Source: Bog-950 sp964615305
GTDB taxonomy: Bacteria; Bacteroidota; Bacteroidia; Chitinophagales; LD1
DNA length: 64,000 bases
Reading direction: 5' to 3'
NCBI GenBank assembly: GCA_964615305.1
Contig: CAZTNA010000009.1
Span: 1-64,000, forward strand
The number at the start of each line of letters is the position of its first letter. Position 1 is the stretch's first letter. The position numbers were made by a program, and so were the translations under genes. The notes below the pieces were generated by a model, which did not search any database, had not been told where the DNA came from, and worked only from the letters and a program-made list of their open reading frames with translations. Below are positions 1-9,236 of the stretch, piece after piece.

Positions 1-1
1 T

Positions 2-94
2 TTACAGAACTTAGAAGCGGCTTATGTGATTGTAAAAGTGCTGAACAATGGCGAGTTGATTACTAAGAAATTGTTTATAGCTGACACTAAATAA
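2..94 (+). CDS. 3' end of a T9SS cargo protein (partial)
   Basis: The window opens inside a gene. Reading from base 2 gives about 30 residues ending in ELITKKLFIADTK and a TAA stop. The pattern (hydrophobic strand AYVIVKV, a turn NNGE, then a final strand with basic residues) is that of the last two beta strands of a type A T9SS C-terminal sorting domain. The protein is therefore probably secreted through the outer membrane by type IX secretion. Its catalytic or binding part lies outside the window. The call rests only on the C-terminal tail. Confidence 0.6.
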   Translation, partial: LQNLEAAYVIVKVLNNGELITKKLFIADTK

Positions 95-116
95 GCAGTT
101 GACCTAAACTTTACAG

Positions 117-150
117 AAGGGTTGTCTTGGTAAAAGGCAGCCCTTTTTTT
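117..150 (+). terminator. Rho-independent terminator after the T9SS cargo gene
   Basis: A 10-bp stem (AAGGGTTGTC with GGCAGCCCTT, two G-T wobbles) around a 9-nt loop is followed by a T run ending at 150. It lies 22 nt after the stop codon at 94 and before recJ. Confidence 0.85.
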
Positions 151-240
151 ATGAGGGGGGTGATATAATGGGCAATCACCCAATCTGCTACTTATCAAAG
201 TATCAAATTACAAAACAGTCAACTCTTCTATATTCACCTC

Positions 241-1929
241 ATGCAACTGCGTTGGAGTATTAAAGAAGTTGATGAGCAAAAAGTAAATGCGCTTGCCGAT
301 GCGCTGAAAATAAGCCCGGTAATTTGCCGCCTGCTGGTGCAGCGCGGAATTAAAACGTTCGAAGAAGCCAAACGGTTTTTTCGACCCGAAGTAAGCCACT
401 TGCACGATCCGTTTTTAATGCGCGATATGGACAAAGCCATTGCGCGGATAACAAAAGCTATAGAGGCGAATGAAAAAATTTTGGTGTATGGCGACTATGA
501 TGTGGATGGCACTACAGCTGTGGCTACTGTTTACTCGTTTCTGAAAGAGTTCTATAAACAAGTTGACTACTATGTACCCAACCGCTACACCGAGGGCTAT
601 GGTATTTCGTTTCAGGGCATTGATTTTGCAAAAGCGAATAACTATAAACTGATAATTGCGCTTGACTGCGGTATAAAATCTAACGATAAAGTACACTACG
701 CCAGCCAACAGGGTATTGATTTTATCATCTGCGATCACCACACCCCCGGTGAAGAAATTCCCGAGGCGGTTGCCGTGCTTGACCCCAAGCGAAGCGACTG
801 TAGCTACCCTTACAAAGAGCTAAGCGGGTGCGGCATTGGGTTTAAGTTAATACAAGCGTATTGTTTGCATCACCAAATGAACTTAGAAAAGTGCTACCGG
901 TATCTTGATTTGGTGTGTGTGAGTATAGGTGCCGATATAGTTTCTATGACAGGGGAGAACCGAACACTGGCTTATGTAGGTTTGCAAAAATTGAACACAC
1001 ACCCACAACCCGGGTTGGCAAAACTGATGGAAGTAGCCGGCAGTAAAAAAGAAATGGACATTACATCAGTAGTGTTTACTCTGGCACCCCGAATTAATGC
1101 TGCCGGTAGAATGGATGATGCAAAGTATGCAGTTAAACTGTTAGTAGCCGAAGAGGAATCTGCTGATGCGCAATGGAATGCGCTGCAACTGCATAAATAC
1201 AATACCGACCGCAAAGATTTAGATAAAAATATAACCGAAAGTGCACTCCATATAATTGCCGCTGATAAAAATTTACAGCAGCGAAAATCAACCGTGCTCT
1301 ACAGCAGCAACTGGCACAAAGGTGTGCTGGGCATTGTAGCTTCGCGGCTCACAGAAACCTACTACCGCCCCACCATAGTATTGACCGAAACAGATGGCAA
1401 GCTAACCGGAAGCGCCCGATCTGTAAAGGGCTTTGACTTGTACGAAGCTATTTATGAATGTCGCGAACACCTGATTCAGTTTGGCGGACATAAATTTGCC
1501 GCAGGGTTAACTATGCATAAAGACAACTTCGAAAACTTTGCTACTCAGTTTGAACAGGTAGTGAGCCAGCGGATAAAACCCGAACAGCTAATTCCCGAAT
1601 TAGAAATTGATGCGGAGATTGAATTAAAAGATGTTCAACAAAAATTTTACAAGGTGATAAAACAGATGGAGCCGTTTGGCCCGGATAATATGAAACCTGT
1701 TTTTGTTACCAGAAAGGTAACCGATACCGGTTGGAGCAAAGTAGTAAAAGAAGAACACGTTAAGTTTTCAGTTAAGCAAAACGGCACCTCAGCCGAGGGT
1801 ATAGGTTTTGGAATGGCTAAAAAGCTAGATGTGGTAAAGCACGGTGAGTTTGACATAGCCTACCATATTGATGAAAACGAGTGGAACGGCAGCGTAAAAC
1901 TACAGTTAATGGTAAAGGATATAAAGTAA
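241..1929 (+). CDS. recJ: Single-stranded-DNA-specific exonuclease RecJ
   Basis: A 5'-3' single-strand DNA exonuclease that resects DNA in recombination and mismatch or base-excision repair. The 562 residues carry the DHH-family phosphoesterase core: motif I DYDVDGT near residues 85-91, the DHH signature at about 165-167, the C-terminal DHHA1 motif GGHKFAAG at about 415-422, and an OB-like region after that. Length matches Bacteroidota RecJ. The ATG at 241 leaves a normal N-terminus (RWSIKEVDEQKV), and no clear Shine-Dalgarno sequence precedes it. It is monocistronic or reads on to the permease gene 89 nt downstream. Confidence 0.97.
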   Translation: MQLRWSIKEVDEQKVNALADALKISPVICRLLVQRGIKTFEEAKRFFRPEVSHLHDPFLMRDMDKAIARITKAIEANEKILVYGDYDVDGTTAVATVYSFLKEFYKQVDYYVPNRYTEGYGISFQGIDFAKANNYKLIIALDCGIKSNDKVHYASQQGIDFIICDHHTPGEEIPEAVAVLDPKRSDCSYPYKELSGCGIGFKLIQAYCLHHQMNLEKCYRYLDLVCVSIGADIVSMTGENRTLAYVGLQKLNTHPQPGLAKLMEVAGSKKEMDITSVVFTLAPRINAAGRMDDAKYAVKLLVAEEESADAQWNALQLHKYNTDRKDLDKNITESALHIIAADKNLQQRKSTVLYSSNWHKGVLGIVASRLTETYYRPTIVLTETDGKLTGSARSVKGFDLYEAIYECREHLIQFGGHKFAAGLTMHKDNFENFATQFEQVVSQRIKPEQLIPELEIDAEIELKDVQQKFYKVIKQMEPFGPDNMKPVFVTRKVTDTGWSKVVKEEHVKFSVKQNGTSAEGIGFGMAKKLDVVKHGEFDIAYHIDENEWNGSVKLQLMVKDIK

Positions 1930-2018
1930 AAGGTGTACTGTAATTGCAATGGGTAGGGTTGCTCAATTTACTAGGTGTTTGTTACAAAAGTGTATAACCT
2001 GCCAATAAAAAAGCAACC

Positions 2019-2765
2019 GTGTTAGACGTAACAATTATTTTTTTAGCAGGTATAGCTGTAGCGTTTATCAATACAGTTTCAGCAGCAGGATCGCTGGTTT
2101 CGCTATCAGCATTTATGTTTGTGGGTTTAAGTTCTGCAGAAGCAAATGCCACCAACCGCATACCCATTATTTTTCAAAGTTTTTTTTCAGTAAAAGGTTT
2201 TGAAAGTAAAGGCGTTACAGGCGATAACTATAAATGGTGGCTGGCGTTTGCCTGTGTGCCCGGGGCAGTAATAGGCGCACTGTTCGCGGTTAAAATACCT
2301 GCCGAAATTTTTGACGGTATTCTGCTAAGCGTAATGCTTTTTTTTCTTGCGGTTACCATTTTAAACCCGCTGAAAGCAAAATCGGAAACAAGCGAAAGAA
2401 TATCAACGCAGCATAAAGTTATTGGTGTTGTGCTATATTTTTTTGTTGGAATTTATGGAGGATTCATCCAAGCCGGGTCCGGATTTTTTCTAATGGCACC
2501 CGCATTGCTGCTTCACCGCTTCAATATTCATAAAACCAATTACTACAAAGTTTTTATCACACTCATCTATACGTTTGCCGCATTAGCCATATTTATCTGG
2601 AAGGGAAACATTCACTGGGCGTATGGCTTTGTAATGAGTGCCGGCACATCTATAGGCGGCTGGCTAACCAGCAGGTGGAGTGTGGCAGTAGATGAGGTTT
2701 GGATGAAGAGAATTATTGTAACAGTAATAGCCCTGCTAACACTGTACGTAGGGGTGTATAAATAA
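2019..2765 (+). CDS. TauE/SafE-family sulfite/anion permease
   Basis: An integral inner-membrane protein of 248 residues with about eight hydrophobic segments. The two repeated halves of the TauE/SafE family (PF01925) are visible: an N-terminal AGIAVAFINTVSAAGSLVSL segment and a C-terminal GIYGGFIQAGSGFFLMAPAL segment. Family members export or import sulfite, sulfoacetate and other small organic anions; the substrate here cannot be read from sequence. The start is GTG at 2019, giving MLDVTIIFLAGI directly before the first membrane segment. The gene is convergent with the fusion gene that ends at 2780. Confidence 0.88.
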   Translation: MLDVTIIFLAGIAVAFINTVSAAGSLVSLSAFMFVGLSSAEANATNRIPIIFQSFFSVKGFESKGVTGDNYKWWLAFACVPGAVIGALFAVKIPAEIFDGILLSVMLFFLAVTILNPLKAKSETSERISTQHKVIGVVLYFFVGIYGGFIQAGSGFFLMAPALLLHRFNIHKTNYYKVFITLIYTFAALAIFIWKGNIHWAYGFVMSAGTSIGGWLTSRWSVAVDEVWMKRIIVTVIALLTLYVGVYK

Positions 2766-2779
2766 AAGAGAAACTGTAC

Positions 2780-5047
2780 TTAGTAAGTTCTTTCTAACAC
2801 AAACCAACTGAAAGCTCGCAGGTTTAACTTAACCATACTGTCGCGCAATAATGGATCAATTTTTTTCCAGGCTTTTTCTAATATGGCCTTAGCTTCACGT
2901 TCGCAAAGCTCAATAGCTTTTACCTTATCGAGCAACGAAACTGCTTCTGCAATAAGTGTAATGTCTTCTGTTTTCATACTTACTATTTGCCATAAGCGTG
3001 CCCGGTCAATTTTGCTGAGCAGCGGCATAGCCTTAGCTATAGGGTAAGTAATTTTTCCGGCAGTAATGTCTTCGCCTTTTGTTTTCAAATGATCTTTGAA
3101 TCCTTTTAGGTTAAGTGTATCGTCAATGATTTGAAATGAAATGCCGAGTGCTTCAAAATATTCGCCCATGGCGGCTACTTGTTGGTCGCTACCTTCACCC
3201 AGCATTACACCAATACGCGCCAGGTAAGCAGCCGGTGCGGCTGATTTTAACCGGTGGGTTGCCTTCACTCTTTTCTGTAAGAGATGGGCTACGCTGTCGT
3301 CTTTCAGGGCATCGGGCATCATATAGTCGAGGCCGTAAATATCCATTGCCTGACCGCTGTGCGAAGCCCGCATAGCTTCAAAGTAAGCGTTGTAAATTTT
3401 TACTTTACCATCAGAGTGCTTATCAATATTATAAATGCAGTACTGCCCTATGAAATAAGCTGCCGTACCGCTGTTAATAGCTATAGCATCGCCATGCACC
3501 ACGTGTGCAGCCGGTCCGCCTCTGCGCACTATTGATTTATCCTGCACATCGTCCACCATCAGCGAACCCACGTGCATGAGTTCGGGTAAAGCCAACCAAT
3601 CAATGGCTACCTGAGAGTTTCCTCCTACCGCATCGCAACAAGCTATGGTTGCATAGCTACGCCAGCTTTTGCCGCTGCGGTCGGTTATTTCACGAATAGG
3701 CTTAATCAGTTTTTCTATGTAAGCATTTTTGTCAAGCCCGTCAGTCAGGTGTTTGTTGCCCTTTTTAGAAACCAACTCTTCGAACTTTTCTTGCGTAAGT
3801 GCCAATGGCAAAATATGCTTTACTGAGTGGAGTGTAGCTTTTGAAACAGCTTTCAAAAACTCTTTCATGTTGTTGCTGTTTACAAAGCCATGCCTTTCTA
3901 TGTATGCAGGCCCCGAAACTTTTTTACCGCGCATTTTTCCGGTTACGTTCATTCTGCCTTCCCAAAAAGCAGGTTTCGAAATTACCGTTGCAAACTCTTG
4001 GTTAGGGAAAGCACATTCCGCAATAACCGACAACCCAAACTCCGGTGCCTGCAGTTTCCATTGGGTGGGGTATTCGTTAAAGGTGCGCGTGCTTGTCCAC
4101 AGTTCGCCTATAGGTGTAAGTGTAAAGTTAGTGGAGTAATGGCGTTTGCCGTTTTTGTCAATCATAATTACAAACGAACCGCAATCTTCACCTGTTTTTA
4201 AATCTATTAAGTCATAAGCGGTAAGTTCACAACCATTGTTTAGCTGCATAGCTATCCAGTTCCACGACACATCTTTTTTTGCCTCATCTTTTGCGGCTTC
4301 ATCTTTTTTGGCATGGCAGCCAAACTCGTGGTCGTACCAACCGCTGGCCGACTTAATTTTCAATTTTTCTTTCTTCAACTTCAACGTACCGGTTACTTTA
4401 TTGCGCGGAATAAAGTAGTAGAACATATCTTCAGCAGATACACCGCGAACCACTCCGTTGTCTCCATGGCGGACAGGTGCCTTTAGAGGGGCAAAATTAA
4501 TGTCTAAGCCAAGTTGCAATTCTTTATGAAACAGATGAAGTTGATAGGAGCCGTTTTTCAGTTTTTTAAATGTGTTGCCATCATAATCTAACATCAACAC
4601 CTTGTTTGAAATTACCGGATGCTTTTTTAGCAACTCATCCGGGTAAGGCATTACACCCTTAGTCAACATTTCTATGCCGGCTCTGCGTATGTAAGGGTCT
4701 TTTACTAACTCGCCTTTTTTTAATCGCTCTAAACCCAACTTTGGGGCTCGTTTGTCAACCAGCGACACCGTGTGGTATTTTTTCTCCTTAACATCACTAA
4801 TTCCCCAAATTACCGAGTGAGCATAATCGGGTTTCTTAGTTTTTTTATCAAACGAAATAGCGTGACGAAAGAAAGATGCAAAAATTGAAAACTCTCTGCC
4901 ATCCATAACTTTTATATGACTGTGCATGTACCACCATTCGGTAGATGAAGATGCATGAGGCAGGTCGTGAATGGTTAAATCTATTGGGCCGTCTTTTGGC
5001 CAGTCTGCAGCAAAAAATTTTTCTACAACGGGTGAAGTTTTTTTCAT
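2780..5047 (-). CDS. Fusion of a CrtC/AttH lipocalin-like domain with a prenyl diphosphate synthase
   Basis: About 755 residues. The N-terminal half (about 1-355) is an AttH/CrtC-type double lipocalin-like domain (hydroxyneurosporene synthase, carotenoid 1,2-hydratase relatives): STEWWYMHSH near the start, ASFFRHA, and SGWYDHEFGC mid-domain. The C-terminal half (about 440-755) is an all-helical trans-prenyl diphosphate synthase with first Asp motif DDVQD near residue 497 and second motif DDTLN near 643. The flanks DDVQDKSIVRRG, AAHVVHG and GEDITAGKITYP resemble eukaryotic-type geranylgeranyl diphosphate synthases, which also have Asn in the second motif. The ATG at 5047 (MKKTSPVVEKFF) is preferred over a start 22 residues upstream. 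It probably makes and modifies a terpenoid; the product is unknown. No carotenoid genes adjoin it. Confidence 0.82.
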   Translation of the reverse strand: MKKTSPVVEKFFAADWPKDGPIDLTIHDLPHASSSTEWWYMHSHIKVMDGREFSIFASFFRHAISFDKKTKKPDYAHSVIWGISDVKEKKYHTVSLVDKRAPKLGLERLKKGELVKDPYIRRAGIEMLTKGVMPYPDELLKKHPVISNKVLMLDYDGNTFKKLKNGSYQLHLFHKELQLGLDINFAPLKAPVRHGDNGVVRGVSAEDMFYYFIPRNKVTGTLKLKKEKLKIKSASGWYDHEFGCHAKKDEAAKDEAKKDVSWNWIAMQLNNGCELTAYDLIDLKTGEDCGSFVIMIDKNGKRHYSTNFTLTPIGELWTSTRTFNEYPTQWKLQAPEFGLSVIAECAFPNQEFATVISKPAFWEGRMNVTGKMRGKKVSGPAYIERHGFVNSNNMKEFLKAVSKATLHSVKHILPLALTQEKFEELVSKKGNKHLTDGLDKNAYIEKLIKPIREITDRSGKSWRSYATIACCDAVGGNSQVAIDWLALPELMHVGSLMVDDVQDKSIVRRGGPAAHVVHGDAIAINSGTAAYFIGQYCIYNIDKHSDGKVKIYNAYFEAMRASHSGQAMDIYGLDYMMPDALKDDSVAHLLQKRVKATHRLKSAAPAAYLARIGVMLGEGSDQQVAAMGEYFEALGISFQIIDDTLNLKGFKDHLKTKGEDITAGKITYPIAKAMPLLSKIDRARLWQIVSMKTEDITLIAEAVSLLDKVKAIELCEREAKAILEKAWKKIDPLLRDSMVKLNLRAFSWFVLERTY

Positions 5048-5302
5048 GTACGAGAAAGAATTATGGGGCTTTTTTAACAGTCGCAATGATATTAAACATT
5101 GAATGGTGTGCAACTGATAAAAGTTACTGATGGCAGGTGTTTGATAACATAGTGTACGAAGGGCTATTAATTAACAGTTGAGCACTGCAATAAAAACAAG
5201 CGTAAATTTCTTTTTCATAAATCACTCAAAATTTATTCTCCAAAAATTATGGAGCAAACATATTTTTCTAACATCGCTGCCGTTTTAAAAATACAGCCTG
5301 CC

Positions 5303-6637
5303 ATGCAAAAAATTTATAGTTGCTCATTAGCTTTCATTATTACACTGGGTTTGTTTGCTACAGCAAAAGCATCCTTTAGCCCACCCGCTAATTTTTTAGT
5401 TGATTACAAACTGCGTTACAGTTATAGTGCAGATTCGTTAGAACATTTTTGGAAACGGAAGGGTATTCCGAAAATAGTAGTACCCATACGCAATGCAGTT
5501 GATATGTATGAAGTTACCTACAAGGGTATGTGGCTCGATAGCAGCTTTATTACTGCTAAAGGTGTGGTGTATATTCCTAAGATTGATAAGCCCTCCGCAG
5601 AAATGGTGTATTGCCATGGCACCAGAATTGGATTGCAACAGAGTTATGGAATTCAGGATTTAGAGCAAGTGGTATGTATGATGCATGCAGTGGATAATTA
5701 CATTGCTATGTTTCCGTTTTACTACGGTCTTGGCGGTAGCGAAAAAGAACATGTTTACCAAGATAGCCCTACTGAAGCTATGGCTACCATTTACATGATA
5801 AAAGCATGTCGCGAGTTGTTTGATAAGTTAAACAAGCAAACCACCGGACAACTTTTTTTAACGGGCTATTCGCAAGGAGGCCATGCCAGCATGGCCACTC
5901 ATAAGTTTTTGGAGTCGGGCGCTTTTAATGACATAAAGCTTACAGCCTCATCGCCCATGTCAGGCGCATACGATATGATTGGAGAACAGGCAAAAACTAT
6001 GTACATAGAGTATGATCAACCGCACTATTTGCCCTACTTAATTCTTTCTTATCAGTATGCATATCACCTTTGGCCGGGCGATGTGTATGATGTTTTTAAA
6101 GAACCCTACAAAACCAGAATGCGTGAGGTTTTTGCTCAACCAAGGGTGAAAGATTTTGGCGATGTAAATGCTATGCTTCCTAAAATACCACAGGAGATGA
6201 TTGTAGATAGTTTAATGGATAGGTTTAAAAACGATACCTCGTTTCCTTTCTCTGTGTGCTTAAAAGGAAATTGCCTTACCGATTGGGTGCCTAAAGCCCC
6301 CATGCAGTTATGCGCTTGCTATGGCGATAATGAAGTAATGTACCAAAATACAGAATCAGCTTACAACGCCATGAGCGCAAAAACAGATGTAGTTACCAAG
6401 CGGGTGTTTGGCAAGCATTTGTCACACAATCCTTGTGCTCCGTTTGCTATTCTCTATTCAAAGTTTTTCTTCGATAATTTCCGCAAAGGAAAAAAGAACC
6501 CAAAGCGAATACAAGCCGGCAAAAAGTTGGTATTGTTATTAGGTGTTGATATTGCCAACCGCCAGGCCAAAAAGCACAAGAAGAAAACCGGCAAAGCCGA
6601 AAACGATGCCATGGCGAGCCGGAAAGGGAAAAAATAA
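5303..6637 (+). CDS. Secreted alpha/beta hydrolase (lipase or peptidase type)
   Basis: The start at 5303 gives a classical signal peptide (MQKIYSCSLAFIITLGLFATAKA). An upstream ATG at 5249 would bury it behind 18 residues, so 5303 is preferred. The body is an alpha/beta hydrolase: strand-turn MVYCHGTR (oxyanion region), nucleophile elbow GYSQGGH, and a late HLSH that could supply the catalytic His. It resembles secreted lipases and prolyl-oligopeptidase-like esterases of Bacteroidota; the substrate is unknown. The last 60 residues are strikingly basic (KKHKKKTGK, RKGKK) and resemble no sorting domain, so the protein is probably periplasmic. It stands alone between two unrelated genes. Confidence 0.72.
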   Translation: MQKIYSCSLAFIITLGLFATAKASFSPPANFLVDYKLRYSYSADSLEHFWKRKGIPKIVVPIRNAVDMYEVTYKGMWLDSSFITAKGVVYIPKIDKPSAEMVYCHGTRIGLQQSYGIQDLEQVVCMMHAVDNYIAMFPFYYGLGGSEKEHVYQDSPTEAMATIYMIKACRELFDKLNKQTTGQLFLTGYSQGGHASMATHKFLESGAFNDIKLTASSPMSGAYDMIGEQAKTMYIEYDQPHYLPYLILSYQYAYHLWPGDVYDVFKEPYKTRMREVFAQPRVKDFGDVNAMLPKIPQEMIVDSLMDRFKNDTSFPFSVCLKGNCLTDWVPKAPMQLCACYGDNEVMYQNTESAYNAMSAKTDVVTKRVFGKHLSHNPCAPFAILYSKFFFDNFRKGKKNPKRIQAGKKLVLLLGVDIANRQAKKHKKKTGKAENDAMASRKGKK

Positions 6638-6720
6638 AAGCGACCCGCGATAGTGGATGAATACCGGGTGCTGTAGTTTTAGCGCGGTTTTTTATTTTTA
6701 CTAAAACTAAAATCAACCAC

Positions 6721-7209
6721 ATGAAATCTATTGTAGGAGTTTACGAGTCGCACGATAAAGCGGTGCAGGCGGTTAACGAGTTAAAAGCAGCAGGCTTTAC
6801 AGCAGAAAACATTTCACTAATAAGCAAAGCTGATTTAGTTAATAACCATATTCATGTAAAATCAGATCATACGGCTGAGCGTGCAGAGGTGAGTGTAGGG
6901 GTAGCAGCCGGCACAATTTTGGGCGCGTTAACCGGTATTGGAATTTTTGCCATACCCGGTTTAGGAGTGCTTTACGGAGCCGGTGCTTTGGTGGGCGCGT
7001 TTGCAGGCTTAGACATTGGGTTGTTAGGCGGTGGTTTGGCGGCTATTTTAACCAGTTGGGGTATGGATGAATTTAACGCAAAGAAGTATGAAGGACATTT
7101 GAATGCCGGCAAGTATTTAGTGTTTGTGCAAGGCGAAGAAACTGATCGTGACCGTGCACAAACTACACTTCATACAAGTGGTTTGCACATGGAACTGGAT
7201 GCTCACTAG
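6721..7209 (+). CDS. YflT/GSP17M-type stress protein with glycine-zipper membrane segment
   Basis: 162 residues. The N-terminal 40 residues (SIVGVYESHDKAVQAVNELKAAGF) match the YflT/general stress protein 17M domain, a ferredoxin-like fold with the motif V-G-V-Y-x-x-x-x-x-A. The centre (about 58-118) is a glycine-rich hydrophobic region (GVAAGTILGALTGIG, LLGGGLAAIL) typical of glycine-zipper membrane proteins. A second short alpha/beta unit with KYLVFVQGEE follows. Relatives are induced by heat, cold or general stress, but no biochemical role is established. It is monocistronic, with a strong terminator 22 nt after the stop. Confidence 0.75.
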   Translation: MKSIVGVYESHDKAVQAVNELKAAGFTAENISLISKADLVNNHIHVKSDHTAERAEVSVGVAAGTILGALTGIGIFAIPGLGVLYGAGALVGAFAGLDIGLLGGGLAAILTSWGMDEFNAKKYEGHLNAGKYLVFVQGEETDRDRAQTTLHTSGLHMELDAH

Positions 7210-7230
7210 TAACAACATTGAACTCACTTA

Positions 7231-7266
7231 AAGGGGGTGTTTGCCATGCAAGCACCCTCTTTATTT
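7231..7266 (+). terminator. Rho-independent terminator after the stress-protein gene
   Basis: GGGTGTTTGC (7235-7244) pairs with GCAAGCACCC (7248-7257), one wobble, around a CAT loop, followed by a T-rich tail. Confidence 0.88.
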
Positions 7267-7356
7267 TATGTGTATCTACAGAAATTTGATGAACGATAAT
7301 ATCCAAACAGAGTTAAACCATTTCAATACTTTCCGTCATTCACCTACATTTGCCCC

Positions 7357-9171
7357 GTGAAAAAGTTATGGCTACTTTCTATTAGTGTCTTGCTTTCTGT
7401 GTTTTTGTTTGCACAGGAAGGCCGAGATGAAACGTTAGCCAACAGCTACCTGCAAAACGGTGAGTACGAAAAAGCAGTTGAATTGTTTCATGGTTTGTGG
7501 GAAAGCAATAACCAGGAGGTAAAGTTTTATTCGCCCTTGTATAAGTGCCTGCTTGCGCTTAAAAGGTTCGATGAACTGGAGAAAGTAGTGAAGAAGCAGA
7601 TTAAAAAAAACTATGGGGACCCTCAGTTTGTAATTGAATTGGGTTACATGTATGCTCAGATACCCAGCGAACAAAAAGCTAAAGAGCAATACGATAAAAC
7701 CGTAAAAGACTTAAAACCGCTTGAACCGGCTGTGCGTAAGCTGGCAAATGCATTTGATGCATACCGACTGTATGATTATGTAATTGCCACGTACGAAAAA
7801 GGTGGTAAGCTTCTTCGCAATGATTCGTATTTCAGTTTTGAATTGGCGCAAGCTTACCTGAACAAGGGCGATGCCGCCACGGCCGTAAAGTATTTTTTAC
7901 AGTTGATAGAGGAGGATCCTTTCAAAGCGCAAGTAATTAAAAACACTATTCAAACATCTAAACAGGCTCCGTCACTGTTAATTGAGATGGAAACCCAGCT
8001 TTATGCTAAGGTGCAAAAGAGCGCTTCGAACGAAGACTACATTGATCTGCTTACCTGGGTATATATTCAAAATAAAGATTTTGAAGGAGCACTTACACAA
8101 ATGAAAGCTCTCGACAGACGAAAGAATGAGAATGGTTTTCGTGTATTGAACATTGCACGAATGGCGCAAACGGAGGGCGACTATAGCACTGCCATTGCTG
8201 CGTATGAATACATTATTTCAAAGGGGAAAGACAACACGATGTATTTTATTTCAAGAACGGAGTTATTGAATTGCAGACGAGAGAAAATAGCCAAAAACAT
8301 CAATTACACACGTGCTGATTTAGAAGGCCTAAAGGGAGATTATATCAACTTTATAAACGAGAACGACCGCGGTTTTAAAACAGCGCCAAGCATTAAAGAG
8401 CTGGCAGATTTAGAGGGGTTTTACCTACACGAAATGGATAGCGCAATTGAGCTTTGTAACGAACTACTCGAAATGCCCGGTGTAAATACTCAGCTAAAAA
8501 ATAAAACCAAACTTTCGCTGGGCGATTTTTACTTAATAACAGGAGATGTTTGGGAAAGCACTCTGCTTTATTCTCAGGTTGATAAGGACGAAAAGGACTC
8601 TCCGCTAGGGGAAGAAGCCCGTTTCCGAAATGCGAAGCTGGCGTATTTTAAAGGTGATTTTGAATGGGCACAAACCCAACTGGAAGCGCTGAAAAGCAGC
8701 ACCAGCGAGTTGATTTCAAACGATGCCATTAACCTGTCGGTTTTTATCATTGATAATCTTGGCCTAGATACTATTGAAACACCTATGCAAATGTTTGCTA
8801 AGGCAGAATTGATGATGTATCAGAACAAAAATGCCGAAGCACGCGCTACATTAGATACGATTACTTATTTGTATCCAGGTCATGCATTGCTCGATGATAT
8901 TTCATTTTTAAAAGCAGAGATGTTTGTTAGCCAAAAAGAATTTGACAAAGCAGTACCATTGTTGGAAGATATTATTCGCAACTATAAAACGGATTTAAAA
9001 GGCGATGATGCAACGTTCTTGCTAGGCAAAATTTACGAAGAGCATTTAATGAATAACGAAAAGGCAATGGAGTTATATAAAACCATTATTACCGATTACA
9101 ACAGTTCGTTGCTTGTGATTGATGCACGTAAACGGTTTCGCCTGTTAAGGGGCGATAAACTGAACGAATAG
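7357..9171 (+). CDS. Exported tetratricopeptide-repeat protein
   Basis: 604 residues with a signal peptide (MKKLWLLSISVLLSVFLFAQ, cleaved before EGRDE), so periplasmic or outer-membrane associated. The rest is a chain of TPR units, for example NSYLQNGEYEKAVELFHGLW near the start, FELAQAYLNKGDAATAVKYF and MLYQNKNAEARATLDTI-like units later. Such proteins are scaffolds for envelope assemblies; no partner is evident. The start is GTG at 7357, the only start directly before the signal peptide. The first half and the last 150 residues are the most regularly TPR-like. It is followed 65 nt later by aguB, and whether they are cotranscribed is unclear. Confidence 0.75.
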   Translation: MKKLWLLSISVLLSVFLFAQEGRDETLANSYLQNGEYEKAVELFHGLWESNNQEVKFYSPLYKCLLALKRFDELEKVVKKQIKKNYGDPQFVIELGYMYAQIPSEQKAKEQYDKTVKDLKPLEPAVRKLANAFDAYRLYDYVIATYEKGGKLLRNDSYFSFELAQAYLNKGDAATAVKYFLQLIEEDPFKAQVIKNTIQTSKQAPSLLIEMETQLYAKVQKSASNEDYIDLLTWVYIQNKDFEGALTQMKALDRRKNENGFRVLNIARMAQTEGDYSTAIAAYEYIISKGKDNTMYFISRTELLNCRREKIAKNINYTRADLEGLKGDYINFINENDRGFKTAPSIKELADLEGFYLHEMDSAIELCNELLEMPGVNTQLKNKTKLSLGDFYLITGDVWESTLLYSQVDKDEKDSPLGEEARFRNAKLAYFKGDFEWAQTQLEALKSSTSELISNDAINLSVFIIDNLGLDTIETPMQMFAKAELMMYQNKNAEARATLDTITYLYPGHALLDDISFLKAEMFVSQKEFDKAVPLLEDIIRNYKTDLKGDDATFLLGKIYEEHLMNNEKAMELYKTIITDYNSSLLVIDARKRFRLLRGDKLNE

Positions 9172-9236
9172 AATTAGTCTTCTAGTCATTAAAGTTTCAC
9201 GCAAAAACTATTTTCATTGCCACAAAAAAATTAGAT

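Noticed and set aside
3729..4201. Open frames on the plus strand opposite the CrtC/AttH-synthase gene
   Set aside because: They are antisense shadows of a gene with clear domain motifs on the minus strand.
6640..6702. Terminator after the hydrolase gene (CCGCG with CGCGG before a T run)
   Set aside because: Loop of about 50 nt and only 5 bp of stem; not convincing.
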